Virus record (IMG/VR): IMGVR_UViG_3300004231_000043
Span: 1 to 44,857 of that record
Reading direction: 5' to 3' (one strand)
Length of the DNA: 44,857 bases
From: a virus
In this document: positions 30,660-41,200 of the stretch, piece by piece
How the letters are laid out: each line of letters starts with the position of its first letter
Numbering within the stretch: the first letter of the stretch is position 1
The notes under the pieces: model-generated
Database searches by the model: none
What the model was told of the DNA's origin: nothing
The model's input: the letters and a program-made list of their open reading frames with translations, nothing else
Translations under genes and position numbers: made by a program

Positions 30660-31135
30660 GCGCCAAGCCGTTCGACGTTGGCCCGGTGATCGCCCGCCTG
30701 CGCGCCCGCGCGGTGAAGTCCGGCGGCCTGCGCCTGGTGGAAGGCCGCGGCGCATATGCGCAAGTCCGCTCGCTGCAGGACTTCCCGGCGCCCTGCGCCT
30801 ACGTGATGCTCGCCAGGGAATCGGCGGCGCGCACCGATACCAGCATGAGCATACCCGGCGAGCAGACCGACATCGGCCAGCTGATGCAGGTCGGCATCGG
30901 CGTGGTGCTGGCGTTCCGCAACCACCGCGGCCTGGCAGGCGACGAGCTGCGCGACGAACTCATCGAGCGGGTGGGCGCCTACCGCAACCACCTGCTGGGC
31001 TGGACCCCGGACGTGCCGGGCGGCCAGCAGCTGCAACTGATCGCCGGCGACCTGGAGGACTACGACGCGTCCGTCGCGCTGTGGGCCGACCGCTGGCAGA
31101 CCCGTCACTTCATCCAACCGGAGATCGCGCCATGA
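30656..31135 (+). CDS. Tail terminator-like protein (Mu gp37 family)
   Basis: This 159-residue protein has the gp37 pattern (GPVIARLRARA, PCAYVMLARES, IGVVLAFRNHRG, DELRDELIERVGAYRNHLLGW). It is probably a tail-terminator or joining protein. The ATG at 30656 overlaps the DUF1320 stop by 4 nt. Confidence 0.82.
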   Translation: MSAKPFDVGPVIARLRARAVKSGGLRLVEGRGAYAQVRSLQDFPAPCAYVMLARESAARTDTSMSIPGEQTDIGQLMQVGIGVVLAFRNHRGLAGDELRDELIERVGAYRNHLLGWTPDVPGGQQLQLIAGDLEDYDASVALWADRWQTRHFIQPEIAP

Positions 31136-31317
31136 ACGCGCCGAAGCTGGTCACCGTCAAGGTGGCCGTCGACAACCACACCCACGCGGGCAAGGCGGTG
31201 GCCAAGGGCGAACTACTGACAGTGGACAACACCACCGCCAGCTGGCTGGCGAGCAACCGTATCGCCACACCCGTAGCCGCCGACACTGACGCCGCACCGA
31301 AGAAGGAAGCCAAGTGA
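31132..31317 (+). CDS. Small tail-region protein (DUF7210-like)
   Basis: This 61-residue protein reads KVAVDNHTHAGKAVAKGELL and then TASWLASNRIA, the small beta-barrel-like pattern found next to gp37 in Mu-like phages. The role is unknown. The ATG overlaps the previous stop by 4 nt. Confidence 0.72.
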   Translation: MNAPKLVTVKVAVDNHTHAGKAVAKGELLTVDNTTASWLASNRIATPVAADTDAAPKKEAK

Positions 31318-32069
31318 TGTCCACCGTGACCAAGTATTTCTCGCTGCAGGGCCGTCTGAGCAAGTTCAAGCGCAACCCCGACGGCAGCAAGGGAGCCGGC
31401 ATCTGGTTCCAGAACGTGCCGAAGTTCGACCTCTCCTTCGAGGTCAGCGAAGAGTCGATCAAGGAATCGCACTCCGGCAACAAGATGAAGGACCTGGTGT
31501 TCGAGATCGAGAAGGGCATCAAGACCGCCTACACCCTGCACGGCTTCAACGTGGACAACCTGGTGTCAGCGCTGTGGTCCAGCCGTTATACGGTGGCCGC
31601 CGGTACGGCCAGCGGCGAGGAACTGCCGGCAGACCTGGTGGTCGGTGATTACTTCTCCCTGGACAACCAGAACACCTCGGCATGGTCGCTGGTGGACTCT
31701 ACCGGCACGCCAGTGCCGTTGGCGGTGGGCACGCACTACGCGGAGGTCTCCGTGTTCGCCGGCCACGGCCAGATCCTGGACCTGACCGGGCTGACTCAGC
31801 CGATCAAGGCCAGCTACAGCTACGCGGCGAGCAACGCGTTGTCGCTGCTTACCACGCGGCCGGATGATCACTTTTTGGTGTTTGACGGCATCGAGACCAT
31901 CTCGAAATCGCGGGCCTATGTGGAGATCTCGCGCCATACCAACAGCCCCCTCGCGTCACTGCCGATGATCAACAACGACGGCGTGGGCACGATGGAAATG
32001 AAGGGCGAGGCGCTGTACGACGGAACCAACGTGAACTTCCCCCTGGGCAAGTTCGTGTTGGGGGCCTGA
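31317..32069 (+). CDS. Major tail tube protein
   Basis: This 250-residue, beta-rich protein (STVTKYFSLQGRLSKFKRN, then FQNVPKFDLSFEVSEES and SYSYAASNALSLL). It is the only candidate tail-tube gene and sits directly before the tail chaperone and tape measure genes. The ATG at 31317 overlaps the TGA before it (TGATG). No sheath gene follows, so the tail should be non-contractile. Confidence 0.8.
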   Translation: MSTVTKYFSLQGRLSKFKRNPDGSKGAGIWFQNVPKFDLSFEVSEESIKESHSGNKMKDLVFEIEKGIKTAYTLHGFNVDNLVSALWSSRYTVAAGTASGEELPADLVVGDYFSLDNQNTSAWSLVDSTGTPVPLAVGTHYAEVSVFAGHGQILDLTGLTQPIKASYSYAASNALSLLTTRPDDHFLVFDGIETISKSRAYVEISRHTNSPLASLPMINNDGVGTMEMKGEALYDGTNVNFPLGKFVLGA

Positions 32070-32070
32070 C

Positions 32071-32607
32071 ATGGCGCGCAAAATCAACAAGCCCGCAGAT
32101 CCAGCGGAGGCGCAGGCGACCGAAGCCGCGCAAGCCGCATCCGATGCTGCTGCCGACCTTGCACTCTTGCACCCGCAGCTCAACACGCGGTTGCGCGGCC
32201 GGCTGTTGACACTGCGCGAGTACGTCGGCATCGAGGGCCTGCACCTGCAGGCCAGCATCCGCCCGCTGCTGGAGGATTTGTATGCCGCCTTCAAGCGGGC
32301 CGATGCGCCGCCGACCGCACTGCAGGTGCGCGAGGTCTTCTCCCGGCACGCCGTCAACGTGCAGTGGCTGATGGCGCAATCCACCGTGCCGTATCCGCTC
32401 GACCCCACGGGCCTGCAGACGTTCACCGAGAAGGTGGCCGAAGTCGCGCAATTCATTTCCACCCTCGATGACATCGAGTTCGATCAGCTCCTGACTGCAT
32501 GGTGGGGTGCAACGAGCAGTTTTTTTATCCGGCGCTTCCGCGAGCACCTGCTGGCGGCGCGGGAGGAAGCAAGCCGGTTGGCTACATCCGCCTCTACGCC
32601 ACCCTGA
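32071..32607 (+). CDS. Tail assembly chaperone, short form
   Basis: This 178-residue protein stands between the tube and tape measure genes, where siphophages encode the chaperone that coats the tape measure protein. It is mostly helical (TLREYVGIEGLHLQASIRPL, VNVQWLMAQST). Near the end its frame crosses seven T residues (32520-32526), allowing a -1 shift into the next frame. It is the equivalent of lambda gpG. Confidence 0.8.
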   Translation: MARKINKPADPAEAQATEAAQAASDAAADLALLHPQLNTRLRGRLLTLREYVGIEGLHLQASIRPLLEDLYAAFKRADAPPTALQVREVFSRHAVNVQWLMAQSTVPYPLDPTGLQTFTEKVAEVAQFISTLDDIEFDQLLTAWWGATSSFFIRRFREHLLAAREEASRLATSASTPP

Positions 32608-32795
32608 TCAGGGCGGGCTACGGGCGCACGCCAGACGAGATAGGACGCCGCTACACGATGCGCCAGATCAATGCGTTCTGGCGCACGGAACAAGCCGAGG
32701 AGCGCCGGCAGCGCCGGCAGCACGTGGTTGACACCAACCAGGCCTATGCCGGTGGCAATGGCGCCAGAAAACACATCCAGGATTTGGAGGACTGA
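32071..32795 (+). CDS. Tail assembly chaperone, frameshift fusion (long form)
   Basis: If ribosomes slip back one base on the T heptamer at 32520-32526 (AGT TTT TTT read as TTT TTT TAT), translation goes on in the -1 frame to 32795 and gives a 241-residue fusion. The second frame encodes RLYATLIRAGYGRTPDEIGR and a basic helix, and lacks its own ribosome binding site before the slip. Lambda gpG-T and Mu tail chaperones use the same device. Inverted segments CCGGC/GCCGG (from 32529 to 32578) downstream could form the stimulatory stem. Confidence 0.75.
32520..32526 (+). promoter_or_regulatory. Predicted -1 ribosomal slippery site
   Basis: Seven consecutive T residues are phased so that the zero frame reads xxT TTT TTT. 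This fits the X-XXY-YYZ slippery form with all positions T and lets both tRNAs re-pair perfectly after a -1 slip. Confidence 0.75.
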
Positions 32796-32801
32796 GACCC
32801 C

Positions 32802-35552
32802 GTGAATACCCGCACCCTGGACGTCGCGCTGCGCATCCGCGCCGACCTGGACCAGGCGGCGAAAGAAGTCGCGGCGCTCGATGGCAATTTCGACGGCCTG
32901 AAGACATCAGCACAGGGTGCTGCGCAAGGCCTCAACGCAGCCGCTACCGCAGCCGGCAAGAACACCGCCGCCGACCAGGCCAATGCGGTAGCTGTGAAGG
33001 CATCCGCGACAGCGCATGGCGCGCTGGCCGCGGCGACACAGAAAACCGCCGCCGTCCAGCAACAGGGAGCCATCAGCGCGGCGCAGCACGCGCAGGCCAT
33101 GCACCAGTTGCCGATGCAGATCACCGACATCGTGACTGGCCTGGCCAGTGGGCAGTCGGTGTTCATGGTCGCCATCCAGCAAGGCGGCCAGCTGAAGGAT
33201 AGCTTCGGTGGCGTGGCACCGGCCGCGCGGGCGCTGTTGGGCGCGGTCTCGCCAATGGCGATCGCGGTGACCGCTGGTGCGGCCGCGTTTGCAGTGCTGG
33301 GATTGGCCCTGCACGAGGTCTACCAGGAACAAGAGGCTGTCACCAACGCGTTGTTGACCACCGGCAACTACGTCGGCGCCAGCGTGCAGCAAGTGGATAG
33401 CCTGGCGAAGTCGATGGCCGCGCTGGACGGCGTGACCGAGGGCGGTGCCCGCGAAGCGCTGTTGGCGGTGGCGCAGAGTGGGCGTATCGCGGGGGACCAG
33501 TTCGAGCGCGTGGCCACTGCGGCGGCGCGTATGGAGGAAGCGACCGGCCAGAGCATCGACACGACGGTGCAGAAGTTCGAAGCCATCGCCAAGGACCCCG
33601 TCAGCGCCCTGCTCAAGCTCAACGAGACAGAGCACTTCCTGACCGAGGCGCAACTTGAGCGCGTGCGCGCACTGGTAGAGGAAGGCCGTGAGCAGGATGC
33701 CGCAGCCGAAGGCGCGCGTATCTATGCCGATCGGCTGGATGAGATCGCCACGGCTGCCGACGCGGCACGGCCGCACCTGGCGCAGCTCTGGCGCGAGATG
33801 AAAGAAGGTGCATCCGACGCATGGGAGGGCACCAAGAATTTTGTTGAATTCCTGGTCGCTGCCGCTGATAAGCAGCGGGAAATGCCGTGGTATCAGCGGT
33901 TGGGCCCAGGTGCCGCCATCGGCACCGTGCGTGCACTCTATGGGGCAACGCCAACCGTCGCCGCGCCGGTAAGTCCGGTGGCGGGGGCAGTTGACTCCGC
34001 CGCCGAAGAAAAGAAACAAAAAGAGCGCACGCGGGCCGAGCAGGAATGGGCTCGGCTGAAGCAGTCGAACCTGAGCAAGGAACAAAAGCTCGAGGCCGAG
34101 ATTGTCGAGATTCGCAAGACCGGTGCGGCGCTGGGCAAGAGTGACGCCGACATCGAGGCGCAGATCGCGCAGGCCCGTGCGCGCTACAAAGAGAGCCTGC
34201 CGAAGGGCCGCAAGGGCGACAAGTCCGACGCCGAGAAGGCGCAGGAATCCGCGCAGCGCGAGCTGGAGAACCTGACCAAGCAAGCCGCGCTGCTGGGCAC
34301 CGTGGCCGACGGCGAGAAGCGCGTCAGCGAGGAGGCCCGCGTCCGCTACGAGGTGGAGAACGGCGCCTACAAGCTGGCCAGCGCCAGCGTGAAGCAGCAG
34401 CTGATCGACCAGGCCAAGCTGGTGGATGCACGCCGTGCGGAGCGCGAGGAGGCCGAAAAGAAGGCCAGAGCCGACGAGGAGGCTCGGAAGTCCTACGAGC
34501 GTCTGCTGGACAAGCTCCGCACCCCTGCCGAATCGTCACTGCATGGCATCACCGAGCAGGTGAAGGCGCTGAACGATGCGCTTCGTGTCGGCGGCGAGAA
34601 GCTAGTGCCGAACTACCAGGAGCAGCTTTCCAAGATTTTCGACGCGGCCTACAAGAAGGCGCCGAAGTTCGAGAGCCAGTTCTCACGCCAGGATGACCTG
34701 ACTGGCCTGCTGGGCGGCCAGAAGGACTTGGATGGCTACCTGCAAAAGCTCAACGAGTGGTACAGCCAGCAGCAGGCCATCATCGCCGCCGGTCGCGCCA
34801 GCAATGCCGCGCTGAACGCCGAATGGGATGCCCAGGAGGAACGCGCCCGCACCGAACACGCGAACCGCGTCGCTGCGCTGCAGGCGGCCCAGAAGAACCT
34901 GCAACTGAGCGCCGCACAATCGATTTTCGACTCGATGACGCAGATCGCCTACAACGCAGCCGGCGAGCAGTCGCGTGCATACCAGGTGCTGTTCGCCATC
35001 TCCAAGGGTTTCGCCGTTGCGCAGGCCGCTGTGGCACTGGCCCAGAACGTGGCTGAAGCCAGCAAGGTCGGCTTTCCACAGAACTTGCCGTTGATCGCTG
35101 CGGCGTTTGCCCAGGGCGCACAAATCGCAGCCATCTTGTCAGGTGCCAACTTTCGCCCCGGTGGCTACGCCGAAGGCGGCTACACCGGCCCTGGTGGCAA
35201 GTACGAGCCCAGGGGCATCGTTCACGCCGGCGAAGGTGTGCTGAGCCAGGAAGACATGCGCGCCCTGGGCGGCGAGCGCGGCTTCTATGCCCTGCGCCAC
35301 GCGATTCACAACGGCTATGCCGACGGTGGCGTGGTGACGCCGGCGGATTACGACGCCGGTGGTTTTGGCGGGCGCCTGGCGTCGCCGGCGGCCTCGCCGG
35401 TGCAGATGCAGAACAACATGCGGATGTACCTGTACCAAGACATCGACGCGCTGACTGCGGCCGTGCTTGCGCACCCGGCTACCGACAAGAAGATCATCGG
35501 TACCGTCGGCGACAACGGCAACGCCGTCCAGGCCAGCTGGGGGAACGGCTGA
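32802..35552 (+). CDS. Tape measure protein
   Basis: This 916-residue protein sets tail length and is ejected with the DNA. The N-terminus (RTLDVALRIRADLDQAAKEV) is of the lambda gpH/Mu gp42 type; two hydrophobic stretches lie near residues 143-172 (AARALLGAVSPMAIAV, AAAFAVLGLAL); residues about 400-590 are a long charged coiled coil; the C-terminus has GGYAEGGYTGPGGKYEPRG and AGEGVLSQEDM, repeated in many tape measure proteins. The start is GTG, with GGAGG about 13 nt upstream. At roughly 0.15 nm per residue it would suit a tail near 140 nm. Confidence 0.9.
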   Translation: MNTRTLDVALRIRADLDQAAKEVAALDGNFDGLKTSAQGAAQGLNAAATAAGKNTAADQANAVAVKASATAHGALAAATQKTAAVQQQGAISAAQHAQAMHQLPMQITDIVTGLASGQSVFMVAIQQGGQLKDSFGGVAPAARALLGAVSPMAIAVTAGAAAFAVLGLALHEVYQEQEAVTNALLTTGNYVGASVQQVDSLAKSMAALDGVTEGGAREALLAVAQSGRIAGDQFERVATAAARMEEATGQSIDTTVQKFEAIAKDPVSALLKLNETEHFLTEAQLERVRALVEEGREQDAAAEGARIYADRLDEIATAADAARPHLAQLWREMKEGASDAWEGTKNFVEFLVAAADKQREMPWYQRLGPGAAIGTVRALYGATPTVAAPVSPVAGAVDSAAEEKKQKERTRAEQEWARLKQSNLSKEQKLEAEIVEIRKTGAALGKSDADIEAQIAQARARYKESLPKGRKGDKSDAEKAQESAQRELENLTKQAALLGTVADGEKRVSEEARVRYEVENGAYKLASASVKQQLIDQAKLVDARRAEREEAEKKARADEEARKSYERLLDKLRTPAESSLHGITEQVKALNDALRVGGEKLVPNYQEQLSKIFDAAYKKAPKFESQFSRQDDLTGLLGGQKDLDGYLQKLNEWYSQQQAIIAAGRASNAALNAEWDAQEERARTEHANRVAALQAAQKNLQLSAAQSIFDSMTQIAYNAAGEQSRAYQVLFAISKGFAVAQAAVALAQNVAEASKVGFPQNLPLIAAAFAQGAQIAAILSGANFRPGGYAEGGYTGPGGKYEPRGIVHAGEGVLSQEDMRALGGERGFYALRHAIHNGYADGGVVTPADYDAGGFGGRLASPAASPVQMQNNMRMYLYQDIDALTAAVLAHPATDKKIIGTVGDNGNAVQASWGNG

Positions 35553-36733
35553 TGCGCCTGTGGCCGCTGCCGCCCGACTGGAACCAGCCTGTGACCGAGG
35601 CGCTGTCCTGGGGCACCGCCGTGGCCGTGGCCAGCGGTACCGCCGCGTCCGAGCACACCAGCTATCAGCTGGGGCCGCAGCGGTCCTTCAGCTTCGAGGT
35701 GGCCGCCGCTCGCGCGGGTGATCGTCAGCTGGCCGAGTCGCTGCTTGCCGGCCACCGCGGCCCCTGGCTGCTGCCGATCTGGCCCGATGTCCAACGGCTG
35801 GCCGCTGCCGTGGACGCCAGCGACACATTTGTCGCCTGCGCCACTGAAGGGTTCGACTTCGCCGCCGGCAGCAGCGCGGTGCTGTGGGCGTCTCCCGTGC
35901 GCTGGGAGGTCGTTGAAGTCGACGCGATCGACCCGGCCGGCCTGGCGCTGGCGGCCGCGGCGGCCGGCAGCTGGCCGGTGGGTACGCGGCTGTACCCGGT
36001 ACGCCGCGCACGCATCCAGGACGGCTCCGAAGAGCGCCTACTCACCGACCGCGCCAGCCGCCGCAAGCTGGCCTTCGACATCGACGAGCCCAGCGATTGG
36101 CCAGCACTGGCAACGTTGCCGAATTACCTGGGCCATCCGCTGCTCGAGGCACGACAGGACGAGAGCGAGCCGCCGACGGCATCGATCAGCCGCCTGCGCC
36201 AGTCGATCTCCTATCCCGGATGCGCGCCGTTCGCCTACGACCTGCCGGACCAGGCGCTACGCGCCCAGAGCACCGGCTGGAAGCTGAAGGGCCGCGCCCG
36301 CCACACTTGGTTCCGCTCGCTGCTGTACGCGCTGAAGGGCCGCGCCGCGCCCATGTGGCTGCCCAGCTTCGCGGCCGACCTGCTGCCCGCGGCGGCGGTC
36401 GCCGGCGGATCCACCTCGCTGGCCGTGCAGTGGGCCGGGTACACCCAGCTCTGCAAGGGCCGCCACAACCGGCGTGACCTGCGCATTGAGCTGGGCGGCG
36501 GCGTCGTGTACTACCGCCGGGTGGTCGACGCTGTGGAGAGCGGCGACACCGAAGTACTCACGCTGTCGGCCGCGCTGGACACTGACGCGATCGAGGCGGC
36601 CAGCATCCGGAAGATCTCGTTCGTTGCGCTGTCCACGCTGGCCGGAGACAGCGTGGAGATCGAGCACGTCACCGACGCGGACGGGCTGGCCACGTCTACC
36701 CTGGGCTGGCAATCGGTGGTGCCCGATGTCTAG
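35552..36733 (+). CDS. Tail protein (distal tail region), unknown function
   Basis: This is a 393-residue beta-rich protein with a repeated tryptophan pattern (MRLWPLPPDWNQPV, HRGPWLLPIWPDV, RHTWFRSLLYALKGRAAPMWLPSF). It lies between the tape measure and the BR0599-type gene, where B3- and D3112-like phages encode a distal tail protein. It starts on the A of the tape measure stop. I infer a structural role at the tail tip. Confidence 0.75.
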   Translation: MRLWPLPPDWNQPVTEALSWGTAVAVASGTAASEHTSYQLGPQRSFSFEVAAARAGDRQLAESLLAGHRGPWLLPIWPDVQRLAAAVDASDTFVACATEGFDFAAGSSAVLWASPVRWEVVEVDAIDPAGLALAAAAAGSWPVGTRLYPVRRARIQDGSEERLLTDRASRRKLAFDIDEPSDWPALATLPNYLGHPLLEARQDESEPPTASISRLRQSISYPGCAPFAYDLPDQALRAQSTGWKLKGRARHTWFRSLLYALKGRAAPMWLPSFAADLLPAAAVAGGSTSLAVQWAGYTQLCKGRHNRRDLRIELGGGVVYYRRVVDAVESGDTEVLTLSAALDTDAIEAASIRKISFVALSTLAGDSVEIEHVTDADGLATSTLGWQSVVPDV

Positions 36734-37568
36734 GTTCGGCAACAGCGAGATTCGTCTGTTCCGCTTCCAGCTGCAGGGCATCGTCTGGATGTTCGCGCAG
36801 GCTGATCGCGTCGTGGCCACGCCTGGCGCCGTCTGGCAGCCGGCACAGATCGAGCGCGACGAGATCAAGCAGAACAGCGAACGTGCACAGGACAAGCTCA
36901 AAATCCGCATGAGGTACCTGCGCGACCCCAATGCCCCGGTGGCATTGCTCCCGGCAACGCAGGGGCTGGGCGATGTGTGGCACCCCTACGCGCCCAGCAC
37001 CACCGTCCACGTCAGCTGCTACACGCTGGATGCCTTGGGCGTGCTGAGCCACGACTGGTCCGGAGAGGTCCGCCAGCCGCGCTTCACGGACGTGGAGTTG
37101 GAGCTGACATGTGTGCCCAACGATGCGCGCAGCGAGTCGCGCAATCAGGGCATGAAATTCCAGCGGGCATGCCCGAAAACCGTTTATTCAACAGGTAGCC
37201 GTGGCTGCAACCTCAACCCTGTGCCGTTGACCATCGCGGCCACGCTGACTGCGGTTTCCGGCCTCACGCTGACCGCTGCCGCATTCGCCGGCACGCCGCA
37301 CACACTGGTGCAGGGGTGGCTGTATTGGACGCGCACAAATGGTGTTGTGGAACGCCGCACCATCATCAAGCATGTCGGTAGCACGGTCACGCTGTTGTCC
37401 GGCGGGCATGAGCTGGCGGTGGGGCTTGCTGTCTCAGTCCTTCCAAATTGCGAGGGCACATGGGCTGCCTGCGCGGCGCGCCGCGCAGATCCGGAAATGC
37501 ACTACGGCGGTGCGATCTATGAGCCGATCGAAAACCCATACGATGGGGGCTCGATGTCATGGGGCTGA
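36726..37568 (+). CDS. Phage BR0599-family tail protein (DUF2163-like)
   Basis: This 280-residue protein has the BR0599 features: an N-terminal beta part (FRFQLQGIVWMFAQADR), then a cysteine-rich C-terminal domain (RACPKTVYSTGSRGCNLN and CEGTWAACAARRADPE), which may bind metal or form disulfides. It is a tail-tip hub component in long-tailed Mu-like and GTA-like particles. It overlaps the previous gene by 8 nt. Confidence 0.8.
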   Translation: MSRFGNSEIRLFRFQLQGIVWMFAQADRVVATPGAVWQPAQIERDEIKQNSERAQDKLKIRMRYLRDPNAPVALLPATQGLGDVWHPYAPSTTVHVSCYTLDALGVLSHDWSGEVRQPRFTDVELELTCVPNDARSESRNQGMKFQRACPKTVYSTGSRGCNLNPVPLTIAATLTAVSGLTLTAAAFAGTPHTLVQGWLYWTRTNGVVERRTIIKHVGSTVTLLSGGHELAVGLAVSVLPNCEGTWAACAARRADPEMHYGGAIYEPIENPYDGGSMSWG

Positions 37569-37996
37569 TCGCACGCATCCCGCAGCGTTGGCGGGCCCAG
37601 GCGGCGCTTCAGGTCTTGCGCGTTCGCTATTGGTATCTGGACACCGACGCCGGCCGGCACGCGCAGGTGTGGGCTTTCGCGGCATCGGTGCTGGTGCTGG
37701 TCATCCAGATCGTGCGCATGGTGGTGGCCGTGATGTATCCGCCCGCGCGGCCGGAGCCGGCGCATGCGGTGATCTGGTGGGTGGTGCAACTGATCATTGC
37801 CATCATTTCCGCAGTCATCAGTTACGCACTTCGGACCAAAATCGAGCCGCCAAAACCTGCACAAATGAATTCGCCTGTCGTTGAGGATGGGCGGGCCATC
37901 CCGGAGGCGCACGGCACGGTGTGGATCGAGGATGAATTCATCCTTGCCCACAAAGTCGTAGGGCGCGTCCCGATCAAAAGCGGGGGTAAGAAATGA
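37559..37996 (+). CDS. Two-span membrane protein in the tail-tip operon
   Basis: This 145-residue protein has two membrane spans (VWAFAASVLVLVIQIVRMVV and IWWVVQLIIAIISAVISYAL) and a polar C-terminal tail with EDEFILAHKVVGRVP. Proteins of this build are found between BR0599 and the tip protein in B3-like phages. It may assist tip assembly at the membrane or enter the host membrane on infection. Not resolved by sequence. Confidence 0.7.
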   Translation: MGLIARIPQRWRAQAALQVLRVRYWYLDTDAGRHAQVWAFAASVLVLVIQIVRMVVAVMYPPARPEPAHAVIWWVVQLIIAIISAVISYALRTKIEPPKPAQMNSPVVEDGRAIPEAHGTVWIEDEFILAHKVVGRVPIKSGGKK

Positions 37997-38214
37997 CGGA
38001 GCTGCGCATCCGCATGCATCACGTGCGCCAACTGCGTGGGCGTGGAATGACGTGCACGCCCGGCATTCGGGCGTGGTGCGATCTGCACGGGATCAATCTG
38101 CAGGATTTCGCAGCGAACGGCGCGCCTGAATCCGAAGCGCGCCGCATCGGTGGCCCGTTCGCTGAAGCATTGCTGGAAATTGCACGCAAGGAGCAAGTAC
38201 CTGATGGGCGGTAA
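37993..38214 (+). CDS. Small tail-tip operon protein
   Basis: This 73-residue protein reads RIRMHHVRQLRGRGMTCTPG, then a helix (IRAWCDLHGINLQDFAANG). Small proteins with this VR-x-x-R-x-x-x-CxxG-RxWxxxHG build precede the tip gene in related phages. It is possibly a tip-assembly factor. It overlaps both neighbours. Confidence 0.65.
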   Translation: MTELRIRMHHVRQLRGRGMTCTPGIRAWCDLHGINLQDFAANGAPESEARRIGGPFAEALLEIARKEQVPDGR

Positions 38215-41200
38215 AAAAGTCACTACCGGCTACTGGTACCACCTGGCATGGCACGATGGGCTGTGCCTGGGGCCATTGGATGCCTATCTGGAATTCAGGC
38301 CCGGCACGAAACCGGCATGGTCTGGCCGCGCTGTTGCAAACCAGACGCTGTACATCAACAGCCCTGAACTATGGGGCGGAGAGAAAGACCAGGGCGGCGT
38401 TGTAGGCCCGCTGTCATTGATGTTCGGCGAGCCCGGCCAGACGCCAAACCCATATCTGGTGGGCACATTCGGCAGCCAGACAGTGGCGTGGCGTGGCGTT
38501 GCCACGGTAGCGTTTGAGGGCGGCAAATACGGCGCCAACAACCCATACGCCCAAAAGCGCGCCCACAAGGTGGAGCGGATCAAGCAGGGCTGGGATGGCA
38601 CCGGCTGCTGGTACCCGGCGAAGGCTGCGATTCCGATGGGTAGCGATTTTTACTCTGGCTTTACCGACTTGAGCTGGACATTGCCAGCTGAGTCCGGGCT
38701 CTCTGTTGTCACTGATGAATTCACGCTGAGCGGTACTGGCGGCGGTGAGGTGGATGTCACGCTCAGCCTGAGTGGAAGGATTGAATACCGGCCATATGAT
38801 GCATCGGTATCCGTTGTTGATCCTGCCTCGCCGCATATCATAACGGCGGCATCCGACCATGCTTCCGATCACACAACGCACAACATCTACAAGATAGAAA
38901 TCGATCTGCCGCCACAGGTCTATTATGTCAATTACAAGCCGCTTGCTGAGTGGACAACGGGCGCATTCGAATTTGCAGGCGAGCAGTTGCGTGTAACCGT
39001 TGCGAATAACGCAACGGTACGTGTTGTTGCAGATCCTGTTGATGGTTATCAGGATGGACCTGCGCCGCAATATATCGATATCGATGTTGTGGGCGTTGAT
39101 GGAGCTGGATTTTTCGCCAAGAACCCGGCCCACATGATCCTATGGGCCCACACGCAACAGCACTGCGGTGCACAGCCGATGGAGACTGTGCACATCCCAA
39201 GCCTCACAGCGGCTGCCGATTGGTTCTACGCAAAAGGATTCGGGCTTTGCACCCTGCGCTATCCGGATAAAGAAAGCGCCGCCGAATTCATCCGCCGCAT
39301 CGAGCGCGTGGCCGGCTGCAGCTGGACGCAAAACCGTGGTGATGGGCTGTGGTATCTGGACATCATCAACGGCGAATACGATTACGAAAGCCTGCCGATC
39401 CTCACGGATGACGACATTGTGTCATTCGAGGAAATCCCAACGGTGCTGGATGATGCAGTCAACAGTGTGAGCGTCAAATATTTTGACCCTCAGCGGAAAG
39501 AGGCCATCACCACGCGCCCGCTCACAGCAATGGCGCTGGTGGCGGAGTTTGGAACAACGCACCAGACGTTCGAATTTCCTGAATTACCGATTGACAGCCT
39601 GGCCAACCGCGTTGCGGATAGAGAGCTGCGGGCGCGGGCAACGCCCACCCGTGTGTTCACGTTGGCCACAACACGAAAGACCGCCGGGTGGCGCCGCAAC
39701 ACCTATTTCAGGCTGCAGCTGCCAAAGCGCGGCATTGCCGACATGGTATGCCTGCTGGCAGAGATCAACAGTGGCAGCCTGAAATCCGGCGCGGTGCAGA
39801 TCAAGGCAACGCAGGACATCTACAGCCTCGCTGAAACCGCATACACCGAAACCGAAGTGGGCGTGGATACGCGCCCACCCGCAACCCCGGTCGCAATCAC
39901 CCAGGAAGTGGCTTTCGAAGCCCCGCTGATCGACCTTGCCGCAACACTGTCCGCCAGCGAGCTTGCGGATCTGCCAGATGACGCCGGCTACGTTGTGGGC
40001 GTGGCCGCAAACCCCGGCGGCATGCGCGATTTCACGATGATGGTTGCACCATCCGGTGGCGGTTATTCAGCGGTTTCAGATGGCGAGTTCAGCCCCACCG
40101 CCACCGCCGGCCGCGATGTGTTGCCGGGGGAAAAGACTGCAATCCCCGTTACCGATGCCGTGCGCCTGGCCGATGTGCAGGTGGGCGACCTGATGCTGTG
40201 GGTCAACCCCACATTGGGCGATGAGCTGTGCCGGGTGGACGCCGTGGACGCCACCGGGAACACGCTTGACCTGGGGCGCGGCTGCGGTGACACCGTGCCC
40301 AAATTGCACTTGGCTGGCAGCCGCATGTTCTTCTACCAGTCCGGCGCCGCATACGACGCTACACAGTACATCTCGGGTGAGAGCATCAACGTCAAGTTGC
40401 TGACAAACTCATACAGCGCACGGCTGCCCGAGTCCGCCGCAACAGCGCTGGGCGTCACCTTCGCCCGCCGCGCAGACCGGCCTTATCCGCCGGCCAATAT
40501 CAAGATCAACGGCATGCCACTGTTCGATGTTGACTCATCCGGTGGCGGCGGTGGCGCGGGTGGTGGCACAGGCGGCGGTGGTGGCGGTGGTGGTGGTGGA
40601 ACGGTGCCCACTTTGCCGCCGGCAAGCACGCCAAGCGGCTCCCCCGCATCGCCAGCCCCTGGGCCAAATGGTGGGTATCCCGACGATGCCCCGTATCCGG
40701 TGCCAGAGCCGACCGTTTTTGGATCCGATGTGGTGGGTGCAGGCGGTGACTTTTCCGAACCCGCCGACCTCTCGAACTGGCGCGATGGCTTCGGTAATCC
40801 TCTGGACAACCGCTGGAGCATTGTCGGGGGCCGTCTGTGCTTTTACGGCCAAGGGGCGGCGTCGGCCTACTACTGGCCGGCCTTGCGAACACTCGCGCTA
40901 CAACTATTGCCGCACTACAGTTTCTCTGTCACCGGCACCGCTGAATGTGATGCCGGCGCGAAAGCCTCGCTAGGCGTTGGCCGCAGCATCGGCCCCGGCG
41001 GGAGCAGCATCAGCTTGCTTGCGGGTTACGATCCGGATGCCTTTGGCCAAAGCGCGATGAGTGACCCCGTTGAATACGGCACGCCAACGGCCATTACGCA
41101 CGTTTTTGAGGACAAGCGGCCGCTCTACGGGGTCACTGCGGATGGCGTGGTTATTGTCTCGGCTACTGCGCCTGGCGTGCTGGCGTTAGTTGAGGGGCCC

